Below are positions 36,475-44,843 of a stretch of DNA of 64,000 nucleotides, piece by piece (within the stretch, counting starts at the first letter, position 1; every line of letters begins with the position of its first letter). The notes beneath the pieces were generated by a model. That model was not told the origin of the DNA and did no database searches. It saw only the letters and a program-made list of their open reading frames with translations. The translations under genes and the position numbers were made by a program. The stretch is from assembly GCA_045654025.1 (NCBI GenBank), contig JAZOMO010000020.1, positions 18,369-82,368 of the forward strand, given 5' to 3'. The DNA comes from Scatosoma sp045654025 (GTDB lineage Bacteria; Bacillota; Clostridia; Christensenellales; Borkfalkiaceae).

Positions 36475-36561
36475 CGTCTGTCCTCACCGAAACATGTAAA
36501 TACAAAAAAAGTATACAACTTTTTCCCTTTTTTGTCAAGTATTTTGTAAACAAAATATCGA

Positions 36562-37848
36562 CTAACGCACACTATCGCCAGCCGCAAAGCCTGTCGAAAA
36601 GGCGATTTGCATATTAAATCCGCCCGTAAATGCATCCACGTCCAGGACTTCGCCGCAGAATTTTAAACCGTGAACCCGTTTACTTTCCATCGTTTTAGGG
36701 TTGATTTCCGTCAATGAAACGCCCCCCGAAGTGATAATCGCCTCCTCAAAACCGCGAAGCGAACGGGCTTTCAACGGAAGTGCCTTGACCGCACGCAATA
36801 AAGCGCCACGCTCTTCCTTGGTGATGGCGTTGACAAGCTTTGATTCCGAAATATTTGCCACCTTTAAAACATAAGGAATGAGCTTCGAAGGCAATAACTG
36901 CACCAAAGCACCCTTTATTTGCTTATTTTTACACTCGTCAAAGTCGCGCAAAATACGACGATTGAGCGTTTCTTCGTCCAGCGCAGGCTTCAAATCCAAA
37001 GAAATCTCCAAGGAGGCTATCGGCAGACGATTGATCAGCGACGACATCGATAAAACAATCGGTCCAGAAATCCCAAAGTGTGTAAAAAGCATCTCGCCGA
37101 AGGCGTTATAGACGATTTTATTGCCGTTTTTAACGGAAATAGCAACATTTTTCAGCGCCAAACCCTGCAATTCTTTAAAAAAATCCCCCTGCAGATTGAC
37201 GCCGCAGAGCCCTGCTTTCAATTCCGAAATCGTGTGCCCTGCGTTTTTCGCAAAGGTGTACCCGTCCCCCGTAGAGCCCGTGGTCGGATAGGATAAACCG
37301 CCCGTGGCAACAATTGCATAATCGCACGGATAATACCCCAAGTCTGTTTTAACGCCTATTATGCGTGGCATATTAATTATGCCAGGCGTAGTACTATCAT
37401 TTATGTCAGGCATATTACTTATGTCAGGCATACTTTCATAGGCAATTTCCACTACTTTTTCCCGTAAATGCACGTCTACGCCGCTGTTTTTGCACGCTTT
37501 TTCAAGGGTTTTCGTGACGTCGCTGGCGTGATCAGACACGGGAAAAACACGATTTCCGCGCTCTGTTTTGACGGATAAACCGTATTCTTCAAAGAAATCG
37601 ATCACTTTTTGGGGCGGAAATGCGTAAATCGCCCCACGCAGGAACTTTTCACCGCGCACTACGTTCGTTAAAAACTCACCAGCAGGCACGTCATTCGTAA
37701 AATTGCATCGACCCTTGCCTGTGATGTAAATTTTCTTACCCAGCTTTTCATTCTTTTCAATTAAGACGACTTCGTTGCCGTTTCTTGCGGCCGCATACGC
37801 CGCCATTAAACCAGCTGCACCGCCGCCGATTACACAAACCTTGCTCAT
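36562..37848 (-). CDS. HI0933-family NAD(P)/FAD-dependent oxidoreductase
   Basis: About 428-residue flavoprotein of the HI0933/YhiN family; the physiological substrate is unknown. N-terminal FAD fold VCVIGGGAAGLMAAYAAARNG, then KKIYITGKGRCNFTND, IVATGGLSYPTTGSTGDGY and C-terminal FCGEVLDVDAFTGGFNMQIAFSTG. The frame opens at 37938, but ATG 37848 has AGGATAAAT upstream and gives the canonical start. An insertion of about 24 residues (roughly 140-163) built of MPD/MPR-I repeats interrupts a normally short turn. In Clostridia this gene commonly precedes cmk, as here. Confidence 0.92.
   Translation of the reverse strand: MSKVCVIGGGAAGLMAAYAAARNGNEVVLIEKNEKLGKKIYITGKGRCNFTNDVPAGEFLTNVVRGEKFLRGAIYAFPPQKVIDFFEEYGLSVKTERGNRVFPVSDHASDVTKTLEKACKNSGVDVHLREKVVEIAYESMPDISNMPDINDSTTPGIINMPRIIGVKTDLGYYPCDYAIVATGGLSYPTTGSTGDGYTFAKNAGHTISELKAGLCGVNLQGDFFKELQGLALKNVAISVKNGNKIVYNAFGEMLFTHFGISGPIVLSMSSLINRLPIASLEISLDLKPALDEETLNRRILRDFDECKNKQIKGALVQLLPSKLIPYVLKVANISESKLVNAITKEERGALLRAVKALPLKARSLRGFEEAIITSGGVSLTEINPKTMESKRVHGLKFCGEVLDVDAFTGGFNMQIAFSTGFAAGDSVR
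37368..37440 (-). repeat. Imperfect 18-24 bp direct repeats inside the flavoprotein gene
   Basis: The unit GGCATATTACTTATGTCA recurs with changes at about 37368, 37386 (24 bp), 37409 and 37427. It is in frame and encodes MPDIsn-type hexapeptides. The copy near 37368 is itself nearly palindromic (GGCAT...ATGCC). Confidence 0.65.
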
Positions 37849-37952
37849 ATTTATCCTATAATTTCCTAAATAGAATTGCCCGCATATATCGCAGGATATA
37901 AATGTTTCACAAAAAATGTTTCCCGTAATTGTGCGCAAAACCTAAAAATTGT

Positions 37953-37986
37953 AAAAAATACGCAATCGAAATTCGACTGCGTATTT
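37953..37986 (-). terminator. Intrinsic terminator of the decarboxylase operon
   Basis: A 14-bp stem with one G-T pair (37956-37969 with 37973-37986); on the minus strand it runs into a T-tract. It lies 23 bp after the oadA stop codon. Confidence 0.88.
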
Positions 37987-38008
37987 TCTTCAAACAAGTC
38001 TTTTTACA

Positions 38009-39442
38009 TTATACGGGATATACTTCGCCTTTCGCTAAATCGCGATCAACGCCATCCTTTTGCGCGGAACGCCATTTGAAGAAGTTTTCTGCAACTTGTT
38101 CAAATACTGCATAGGAAAGTACGTCTTCTTCCTTTTCGTAATAGCCAAGCGCTTGAACCTTTGCTTTAATTTCTTCGTATTCAGGCTGCAACAAGTCTGC
38201 AGGACGGCAGGTAACACGCTCTGCGCCCTTCAAAACCTTTTCTGCAACGTCTTCGTTCAGAGGCATAGGAAGCGTACCGTATTTACCAGCGAACAAGTCT
38301 CTGGTTTCTTTGGTAACCATCTTATAGCGTTCACCCATGACGATATTCATAACGGCCTGCGTACCAACAATCTGCGAAGAAGGCGTAACCAAAGGAGGAT
38401 AACCGCAGTCTCTACGAACGTTGGGAACTTCCGCAAGACATTCCATCAGCTTATCTGCCTTACCAGCCTTTTCAAGCTGGTTGATAAGGTTGGAAAGCAT
38501 ACCGCCGGGAACTTGGTACAACAACGTATTAACGTCGATTCCCTTGGATTTTTCGTTCAAGATCTTGTCGTCCTTCAGACGCTTTTCAACGCCCTTGAAG
38601 TGTTTAACGATCGGCAACAGCTTGTTAATATCGATACCCGTGTCGTACGGCGTACCTTTCAAGGTAGCAACCAAGGGTTCGGTTGCAGGCTGAGAAGTAC
38701 CATTACCCAAAGGCGACAAAGCCGTATCGACGATGTCAGCGCCCGCAAGAATACACATAAGGTAAACCATATCGCCCGTACCCGTCGTGTTGTGGGTATG
38801 AACGTGAATCTTCGTTTCAGGCTTCAATGCCGCGCGCAGAGCCTTTACCAGCTCATATGCCTTCAAAGGCAACAAGAGGTTTGCCATATCCTTCAAACAG
38901 ATATTGTCTGCGCCCATTTCTTCCAGCTGTTTTGCTAAGCGAATGAAGTAATCGTTGTCGAACACTTCCTTACCGTTAACTTCTGCGCTGGTGTAGCAAA
39001 TGGTGGCTTCGCAAACGCCACCGTACTTTTTGATAGCGCGCATGGATACTTCCAAGTTTCTGGGGTCATTCAATGCGTCGAATACACGCACAACGCCAAC
39101 ACCGTTTTCAACCGACTTTGCAACGAATTTTTCTACAACGTCGTCTGCATAGTGTCTATAACCAAGCAGATTTTGACCACGCAACAGCATCTGAATAGGC
39201 GTTTTTAAATGGGATTTTAACGTACGCAGACGTTCCCAAGGATCTTCATTCAAGAAACGCAAGCAGCTGTCAAAGGTAGCGCCGCCCCATGCTTCGATGG
39301 AATAGTAGCCAATATCATCCAACTGCTCTAAAACGGGCAACATTTCATCAATGCGCATACGGGTTGCCGCCTGCGATTGATGCGCGTCACGCAAAATCGT
39401 TTCCGTGAGCATTACTTTTCTATTTTCAAATTTCATTTCCAT
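38009..39442 (-). CDS. oadA: Oxaloacetate decarboxylase alpha / transcarboxylase 5S-type carboxyltransferase
   Basis: 477 residues of the pyruvate-carboxyltransferase (HMGL-like) barrel, without the C-terminal biotinyl domain found in some OadA proteins. Seen: TILRDAHQSQAATRM, AWGGATFDSCLRFL, LLRGQNLLGYRHY, the LKDMANLLLP loop with the carboxybiotin-handling Lys, and metal ligands HVHTHNTTGTG. Transfers the carboxyl group between oxaloacetate/pyruvate and biotin on the separate carrier encoded at 40916-41278. Last gene of the operon. A genuine Na+-pump role is supported by the adjacent beta and gamma subunit genes. Confidence 0.93.
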   Translation of the reverse strand: MEMKFENRKVMLTETILRDAHQSQAATRMRIDEMLPVLEQLDDIGYYSIEAWGGATFDSCLRFLNEDPWERLRTLKSHLKTPIQMLLRGQNLLGYRHYADDVVEKFVAKSVENGVGVVRVFDALNDPRNLEVSMRAIKKYGGVCEATICYTSAEVNGKEVFDNDYFIRLAKQLEEMGADNICLKDMANLLLPLKAYELVKALRAALKPETKIHVHTHNTTGTGDMVYLMCILAGADIVDTALSPLGNGTSQPATEPLVATLKGTPYDTGIDINKLLPIVKHFKGVEKRLKDDKILNEKSKGIDVNTLLYQVPGGMLSNLINQLEKAGKADKLMECLAEVPNVRRDCGYPPLVTPSSQIVGTQAVMNIVMGERYKMVTKETRDLFAGKYGTLPMPLNEDVAEKVLKGAERVTCRPADLLQPEYEEIKAKVQALGYYEKEEDVLSYAVFEQVAENFFKWRSAQKDGVDRDLAKGEVYPV

Positions 39443-39457
39443 TATGATTACCTCGTG

Positions 39458-40897
39458 TTAAATAATAGCCAACAAGAAGCCAGCCGCAATCGCCGAGCCA
39501 ATAACGCCTGCTACATTCGGGCCCATTGCGTGCATCAGCAAGTGGTTGTTCGGATCTTCTTCACGACCGACGTCCTCAGAAATACGTGCCGCCATAGGAA
39601 CAGCAGATACACCTGCGCTGCCGATAAGAGGGTTGATTTTACCACCCGAAAGCTTACACATCAATCTACCAACCAACAAGCCGCCGATCGTACCGCAAGC
39701 AAAGGCTACTAAGCCAAGCCCGATAATACCCAACGTGGAGAAATCCAAGAAGGTTTCACCATATGCCTTACAGCCAACGGAAATACCCAAGAAAATGGTT
39801 ACGGTGTTCATCAAGCCGTTCTGCGCCTGCGAAGAAAGTCTATCACACACGCCCGATTCCTTAATCAAGTTACCAAGCATCAACATACCCAGCAGAGGAA
39901 TTGCATCGGGAAGAAGAATACCAACCACCAACGTAACGACTACGGGGAAGATAATCTTTTCAACCTTGGAAACCTTACGCAAGGGCTTCATCTTAATCTG
40001 ACGTTCTTTCTTGGGAACGATCAAGCGCATCAAAGGCTTTTGAATTACCGGAATCAACGCCATGTACGAGTACGCCGCAACCGCAATCGCAGGCAACAAG
40101 TCTTTCGCCTCACCGTTGAATTGTGCTAATTCCGAAAGCTTCTGCGTAACGTAAATTGCCGTAGGGCCGTCTGCGCCGCCGATAATTGCAATCGAAGCCG
40201 CTGCCGCGAGGTTGAAACCAATCAAGCTTGCTACAATCAGCGTCAAGAATACACCAAGCTGCGCCGCCGCGCCAAGCAACATACTCTTAGGGTTGGAGAT
40301 AAGCGGACCAAAGTCGGTCATCGCGCCGATTCCAAGGAAAATCAGCGGAGGATAGATAACATTCTGTACGCCATAGAACAAGTACCACAACAACCCACGA
40401 TTCTGTACGTTGTTGTAATCGTGTGCAAGTTCTACAATCTTCTGTACTTGACCATCCAAGAATTGATAACCGTTGGGCAACTGTACGTTCAACGTCGAAA
40501 GCAAACTATTCCATTCCGTTTCGTCAATAGCAACCCAACCATTCTCAACCCACTTTACAACCGAACCGTCGATAAAGTACCAGTTCGCAAGCAAGCCGCC
40601 TTCTTCGCCAAATCTATGACCTAAAAGACTTTCTAAATCAAGCTGTGTAAGGGTTTCCGTGGTTTCATACGTCCCCCAGAGTACTTTATACGCGCCGGGG
40701 ATATTGATTAAAAACATACCGAACGCAATCGGCAATAACAGCAAGGGTTCAAATTTCTTGACGATAGCAAGGTACATCAGCAGGAAGGAAACCGCCAGCA
40801 TTACATAATTCTGCCAGCCGCCCTGCGACAATCCCGAGCCATCGAAAAGACCTTTGAAAATATCTCCGATGCTGCTTAAAAAGAGTAAATTCTGCAT
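39458..40897 (-). CDS. oadB: Na+-transporting carboxylic acid decarboxylase beta subunit
   Basis: Polytopic membrane subunit that decarboxylates carboxybiotin and exports Na+. 479 residues against the usual 375-430. The core is clear: IYPPLIFLGIGAMTDFGPLISNPKSM, the IIGGADGPTAIYVT region with the essential Asp, and a C-terminal GVSAVPMAARISE and HLLMHAMGPNVAGVIGSA. An insertion of 70-90 residues, about 75-165, with Trp- and Glu-rich sequence (GTYETTETLTQLDL, WVENGWVAIDETEW) lies between the first helices and the core and probably faces outside. AGGGG precedes the ATG. Confidence 0.94.
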   Translation of the reverse strand: MQNLLFLSSIGDIFKGLFDGSGLSQGGWQNYVMLAVSFLLMYLAIVKKFEPLLLLPIAFGMFLINIPGAYKVLWGTYETTETLTQLDLESLLGHRFGEEGGLLANWYFIDGSVVKWVENGWVAIDETEWNSLLSTLNVQLPNGYQFLDGQVQKIVELAHDYNNVQNRGLLWYLFYGVQNVIYPPLIFLGIGAMTDFGPLISNPKSMLLGAAAQLGVFLTLIVASLIGFNLAAAASIAIIGGADGPTAIYVTQKLSELAQFNGEAKDLLPAIAVAAYSYMALIPVIQKPLMRLIVPKKERQIKMKPLRKVSKVEKIIFPVVVTLVVGILLPDAIPLLGMLMLGNLIKESGVCDRLSSQAQNGLMNTVTIFLGISVGCKAYGETFLDFSTLGIIGLGLVAFACGTIGGLLVGRLMCKLSGGKINPLIGSAGVSAVPMAARISEDVGREEDPNNHLLMHAMGPNVAGVIGSAIAAGFLLAII

Positions 40898-40915
40898 CTT
40901 ATACCCCTTTCTTGA

Positions 40916-41278
40916 TTAGGAAATTACCGCCAAAACAGCGTCAGATTCTACGTTTGCACCCTTTGCTACTGCAAAAGAAACTACACCATCGCAAGGAGCA
41001 ACGATGTCGTTGTCCATCTTCATCGCCTCGAGAACCAAAATAGGCTGGTCCTTCTTAACGGTTGCGCCTTCTGCAACCAAAAGGTTTTTAATCAAGCCGG
41101 GGAAAGGAGAAACAACCTTCTCGCCATTTGCAGGGGTAGCTTTGGGAGCTGCAGGAGTAGCCGCAGGTGCCGCAGGAGCTGCTACGGGAGCAACTGCTAC
41201 GGGAGCAGCCGTACCACCAACTTCTTCAACGCCTACCTGATAAGTTTTACCGTTTACTGTGATAACAAAATTACGCAT
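40916..41278 (-). CDS. Biotin carrier protein of the decarboxylase complex
   Basis: 120 residues. A short N-terminal segment, an Ala/Pro-rich flexible linker (about 25-50), and a biotinyl domain with EAMKMDN, whose Lys is biotinylated. Equivalent to MmdC/GcdC or transcarboxylase 1.3S. It shuttles CO2 between the carboxyltransferase subunit(s) and the beta subunit. Confidence 0.95.
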   Translation of the reverse strand: MRNFVITVNGKTYQVGVEEVGGTAAPVAVAPVAAPAAPAATPAAPKATPANGEKVVSPFPGLIKNLLVAEGATVKKDQPILVLEAMKMDNDIVAPCDGVVSFAVAKGANVESDAVLAVIS

Positions 41279-41292
41279 ATGATTTATTCTCC

Positions 41293-41646
41293 TTATAACC
41301 GTTTAATTCTTTTTACTGTAAATTCGCATTTTTTATTTTCTTGCTGATAATACGCCGCAATAGCCGCCGTGATTACTGCAAGCACTTCGTCAGAAAGTTC
41401 ATCTTCACCAGCCGCTGTTTGCAAGGGCGCAACTGCGCTTTCCTGCGCTACGGGCTTTGCCTCGCTCTTAGGCTTATTTGTTTTCTCTTCTATGCTGGAC
41501 ACAATCTTACCGATTACCCAAACGACAAAAATCAAGAAAGCAATTCCTAAGAATACAATCAAGTACCCCAAGCCTGCATACAAGGAAGATTCCCCTAAGG
41601 TCAAGGGTTGATCGCTCCCCGTGTTCGCTAATAAATTCCACATCAT
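41293..41646 (-). CDS. oadG: Decarboxylase gamma subunit (OadG-like)
   Basis: 117 residues: one membrane helix (YLIVFLGIAFLIFVVWVIGKIV), an Ala/Pro/Glu-rich linker, and a C-terminal segment SDEVLAVITAAIAAYYQQ that resembles the biotin-complex binding tail of OadG/MmdD. Anchors and assembles the pump. It lies between the carboxyltransferase and biotin-carrier genes. Confidence 0.88.
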   Translation of the reverse strand: MMWNLLANTGSDQPLTLGESSLYAGLGYLIVFLGIAFLIFVVWVIGKIVSSIEEKTNKPKSEAKPVAQESAVAPLQTAAGEDELSDEVLAVITAAIAAYYQQENKKCEFTVKRIKRL

Positions 41647-41658
41647 TGTGTCACCCCT

Positions 41659-43026
41659 TTACTTCACAAGCATCTGCAAGGAAGCAATCAAGTATTGACG
41701 AACGAACTGCGGTTCGATGATTGCATCGATATAACCGCCCTGCGCCGCATTGAACGGGTCTGCATTTTCGTCTGCATACTTAGCCGCAAGCGCCGCCTTG
41801 TCTGCGCTTTCGGACGAAAGCTCAATCTGCGCGCCCTGCACGCTGTCAAACAGAGCCACCTTTGCATTTGCAAATGCGCAAGTGTAATCGAAGCCAACCG
41901 ACTTGGAAGCAAACAAAGTATATCCTAAGCCGATTGCCTTGCCGTAAATTACGGAAATCTTACCGCCGTCGACTGCATCCAAATATTCAAGATATTCTAC
42001 CACTTCCTTCATTACGCGGCTGTTGTTAGCACACATTGTGGGTTTGATACCCTTTACGTTGCAAAGCATTACCAGGGGCAAGGAATAGTAACCAGCATAT
42101 TCGGTGAAAGCGCGAATCTTCGCCATATTGCAAGCCTTCAACTCTACGCCGTCTTCCCCGCCGTCAAACAACACTGCCGCAACCGAAATACCACCGATAC
42201 GGCCAAGCATCGTCTTCACGCAATCACAGCCCTGCGCGCCAAGCTCTACGTAGCTATCGAACACGGAGAGCATATTTTCTGCAGTAGCCGCTTCATTGAG
42301 TGCAGGCAAAGAGCCGTTCAAATCCGCCTCTACCATACGCGCGGTAAGAATATCTTGAAGAGCAACGATTTTTTCTTTTGCTTCTTCCATGGAAGCCACC
42401 GATACAGAAGCCAGACCGGACTTTTTCAATGCCTTTACGCCACCAACTTCTTCCTTGGACAAGTTCTTGCCTTCTTTTGCGGAAAGCACGAACGGGCTAT
42501 TGATAGCCAAAACACTGCTCTTTTCAACGAAAAGCACTGCATCTGCCGAAGCCGCAAGCAAAGCCGCCGAACCGTATACGTCGCCGTTGACGATTACATA
42601 CTGGGGAACAACGCCCTTCATCTGCGCCGAACGCATCAAAAGCTTGCCGAGGCCTTCCAACACACCAACGCCTTCGCCAACCTGCACGCCGTGCGTATTC
42701 AAAAGGTAAATGATAGGCGTTTGATCTTTCTCCGCAGCATCCAAGCACTTTACAATTTTATCACAATTGGCCTTAGAAACGCCGCCCTGCAAAACTTTAA
42801 AGTTCTGCGCCACAACATAGAAAGGATAGCCGTCAACCGTAGCAAATCCCGTGACAACACCCTCCCCTGCAACGTCCGTTTCGCAGAAGGAGTTTTTGGA
42901 AAAGCTAAATGCGGAAAGTTCAACAAAACTTTCTGCGTCTACAAGCGACGAAATCTGTTCACGAACTTCTTTGCCAGCTTCGAGAATTGCCGCTTTTCTT
43001 GCTTCTAATAACTGAATTTTATTCAT
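41659..43026 (-). CDS. Carboxyl transferase (12S/MmdA-like) of the decarboxylase complex
   Basis: About 455 residues of the acyl-CoA carboxyltransferase (crotonase-fold pair) family, shorter than typical MmdA (about 510). Two half-domains are visible: N-terminal VVAQNFKVLQGGVSKANCDKIVKCLD and GVLEGLGKLL, C-terminal IRAFTEYAGYYSLPLVMLCNVKGI and QGGYIDAIIEP. The common MmdA pattern GGARI/QEG is not evident (it reads THGVQVGEGVGVLEG), so the acyl-CoA substrate is uncertain. AAGGAG fits the second of two tandem ATGs best. It is the first gene of the operon, behind a good promoter. Confidence 0.88.
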   Translation of the reverse strand: MNKIQLLEARKAAILEAGKEVREQISSLVDAESFVELSAFSFSKNSFCETDVAGEGVVTGFATVDGYPFYVVAQNFKVLQGGVSKANCDKIVKCLDAAEKDQTPIIYLLNTHGVQVGEGVGVLEGLGKLLMRSAQMKGVVPQYVIVNGDVYGSAALLAASADAVLFVEKSSVLAINSPFVLSAKEGKNLSKEEVGGVKALKKSGLASVSVASMEEAKEKIVALQDILTARMVEADLNGSLPALNEAATAENMLSVFDSYVELGAQGCDCVKTMLGRIGGISVAAVLFDGGEDGVELKACNMAKIRAFTEYAGYYSLPLVMLCNVKGIKPTMCANNSRVMKEVVEYLEYLDAVDGGKISVIYGKAIGLGYTLFASKSVGFDYTCAFANAKVALFDSVQGAQIELSSESADKAALAAKYADENADPFNAAQGGYIDAIIEPQFVRQYLIASLQMLVK

Positions 43027-43087
43027 CATAGCTCCTTAAATATTTTAGGTGATTTTTGTATTTTATCTCCATTTTCCACCAACTAAC

Positions 43088-43116
43088 ATTATACAATAAA
43101 TAATTCAAAATTGCAA
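43088..43116 (-). promoter_or_regulatory. Promoter of the decarboxylase operon
   Basis: On the minus strand TTGCAA (43116-43111), 17 bp, TATAAT (43093-43088), about 60 bp before the start codon. Confidence 0.8.
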
Positions 43117-43157
43117 TAGTATGATTGCAGAAAAAATGAATTTTTTTATAAAAAATT

Positions 43158-43187
43158 AACGCTGTGCGTTTTTTTTTCACTCAGCGT
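43158..43187 (-). terminator. Intrinsic terminator of the TVP38 gene
   Basis: On the minus strand ACGCTG...CAGCGT closes over an A-rich loop, with an inner AACGC/GCGTT alternative, and runs into AATTTTTTAT. The 5' arm overlaps the stop codon region. Confidence 0.7.
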
Positions 43188-44101
43188 CCTTTCTTTTTCC
43201 TTTTTTTATCTAAATAATCGCCTACTTTATCGAGGTTTTTATATAGTAAGACAAATAAAACGGCGATAACGATAAAGATACCTCCCCAAATCAAAAGCCC
43301 CCACCAAGTGTTCAGCGGAATGAAAGAAATAGAATACACCGTAAGAAAAATAGCCGCCGCACGTGCGCACACAATCATCACAACAAAGTACCTTGCTGAC
43401 ATCGTCGAAAGTCCTGCGACAAAGCACAGCAGGTCGTCAGGAAAAAAGGGCAGAACAAACATCACGGTAAGCAAAAGATTGTCCTTGCCTTTAATGCGGC
43501 TCTGCCAAGTTGCAAGCGCTTCTTTGCCCACAATCCAAGACACCGCTTTATTCCCCCATTTTCTGCCCACCCAAAAGGCGATAAGCGAACCTAAAACACT
43601 GCCGATAAAGCTGTATACCGCCGCAAAAAACGCCCCAAACAGCTGAATACCTGCAAGTATGCTCAATACACCAGGTATCGGCAAAAAGAGGACTTGCGCG
43701 ACCTGCAAGGCGATGAATATATACGGCATATACGCGCCCGTCTTCATTAGAAAATCACGATATAACTCTTGACTTTGCAAAACGGCGATAAAATCCGTCC
43801 ACTCCGCTATTCCTAAAGCCACCAAGAAAAACAGCCACAATAACAGCCCCGAGAATAGCGTGCGGTAGATGGATTGCTTGCCCTTAATCAAAAACAGCAC
43901 CGCCGCAAACAGTAACAGCAAAAGTATTAAGCAGGACAAAAACACGATTGGCGTTCTGTATCTTTGCACAATCGGCACAGATAGACTTACGAGAACGAAA
44001 ATTTGCAAAGAAAGCAATATCGCGCCAACAAAAAACAGAACGAGTAGCTGTTTCCAAATACTCGTTCTGCTGTGTTGTTCCTCTCTCGATTGCTTAGCCA
44101 T
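43181..44101 (-). CDS. TVP38/TMEM64 family membrane protein (VTT/DedA-like)
   Basis: 306 residues, six or more membrane helices. The core VTT domain shows LPIPGVLSILAGIQLFGAFFAAVYSFIGSVLGSLIAFWVGRKWG and VMFVLPFFPDDLLCFVAGLSTMS, typical of the TVP38/DedA scramblase-like group. The C-terminus is Lys/Arg-rich. It begins 29 bp after rnhA on the same strand; no clear Shine-Dalgarno is visible. Lipid-transport function is inferred from the family. Confidence 0.9.
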   Translation of the reverse strand: MAKQSREEQHSRTSIWKQLLVLFFVGAILLSLQIFVLVSLSVPIVQRYRTPIVFLSCLILLLLLFAAVLFLIKGKQSIYRTLFSGLLLWLFFLVALGIAEWTDFIAVLQSQELYRDFLMKTGAYMPYIFIALQVAQVLFLPIPGVLSILAGIQLFGAFFAAVYSFIGSVLGSLIAFWVGRKWGNKAVSWIVGKEALATWQSRIKGKDNLLLTVMFVLPFFPDDLLCFVAGLSTMSARYFVVMIVCARAAAIFLTVYSISFIPLNTWWGLLIWGGIFIVIAVLFVLLYKNLDKVGDYLDKKRKKKGR

Positions 44102-44130
44102 ACGAATAGTATGTCACAACCCCAAGAAAA

Positions 44131-44598
44131 CTATACCAAAATGTCTTCTGGATTCTCCTTTCTATATTCAGCAATCGCGCCCGTCGCAAGCTTGTCACAA
44201 CGGTTGTTGTACTCGTTGTCTGCGTGGCCTTTTACTTTGATAAAGGACACTTCGTGCATCTGCGTCAAAGTGTATAACTCTTCCCAAAGGTCGGCGTTTA
44301 ACACGGGTTTGTTGTCGGCCTTTTTCCAACCGCTTTTCTTCCAAGCGTAAATCCAGCCCTGCTCGAATGCGTTGACTGTATAGGCGGAGTCGCTGTACAC
44401 GCTAACTTTACAAGGATATTTCAAGCGCTTCAGTCCCTCGATAACCGCCTGCACTTCCATACGATTGTTGGTCGTATTTTCCACTGCCGCAGAGTATTCC
44501 AGCTTATGCTCGCCGTACATTAAAATCCCTCCGTAGCCGCCAAGCCCCGGATTCCCTGAACATGCGCCGTCTGTATATAAAGTTACTTCTTTTTTCAT
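44131..44598 (-). CDS. rnhA: Ribonuclease HI
   Basis: Degrades RNA in RNA-DNA hybrids. 155 residues with the catalytic carboxylates in YTDGACSGNPG (Asp), NNRMEVQAVI (Glu), YSDSAYTVNA (Asp) and NNRCDKLA (Asp). The basic-loop segment WKKSGWKKADNKPV is present, so it is the full bacterial type. Confidence 0.96.
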   Translation of the reverse strand: MKKEVTLYTDGACSGNPGLGGYGGILMYGEHKLEYSAAVENTTNNRMEVQAVIEGLKRLKYPCKVSVYSDSAYTVNAFEQGWIYAWKKSGWKKADNKPVLNADLWEELYTLTQMHEVSFIKVKGHADNEYNNRCDKLATGAIAEYRKENPEDILV

Positions 44599-44665
44599 TA
44601 TCTTCTTTTACCCCCGTCGAATTTAGATAAAAGCAAAAATTCCTCTTATTTGCCCTAAAAAACAA

Positions 44666-44694
44666 TTGACAAAAGCTTTTTTTTGTTATATAAT
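44666..44694 (+). promoter_or_regulatory. tRNA-Trp promoter
   Basis: TTGACA (44666-44671), 17 bp, TATAAT (44689-44694), 13 bp before the mature tRNA 5' end. Confidence 0.88.
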
Positions 44695-44707
44695 AGCTTC
44701 GTTATTT

Positions 44708-44781
44708 AGGGGAATGGTATAGAGGTTGTGCCTTGGTCTCCAAAACCAATGAGATGAGTTCAAGTCTTATTTCCCCTGCCA
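44708..44781 (+). tRNA. trnW: tRNA-Trp (anticodon CCA)
   Basis: 74 nt with encoded CCA. Acceptor AGGGGAA/TTCCCCT, anticodon stem TTGGT/ACCAA around CTCCAAA, T-arm ATGAG-TTCAAGT-CTTAT. The D-stem is weak (GTAT with GTGC, two G-U pairs) and its loop is short, but folds. It lies on the opposite strand to the genes on both sides, with its own promoter and terminator. Confidence 0.92.
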
Positions 44782-44784
44782 CGA

Positions 44785-44822
44785 AGTCCTGAACACCTGC
44801 AACGGTGTTTCAGGGCTTTTTG
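44785..44822 (+). terminator. tRNA-Trp terminator
   Basis: Stem CCTGAACACC with GGTGTTTCAGG (one bulged T), followed by GCTTTTTGTTTT. Confidence 0.85.
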
Positions 44823-44843
44823 TTTTACACGCTTTAGACAAGC

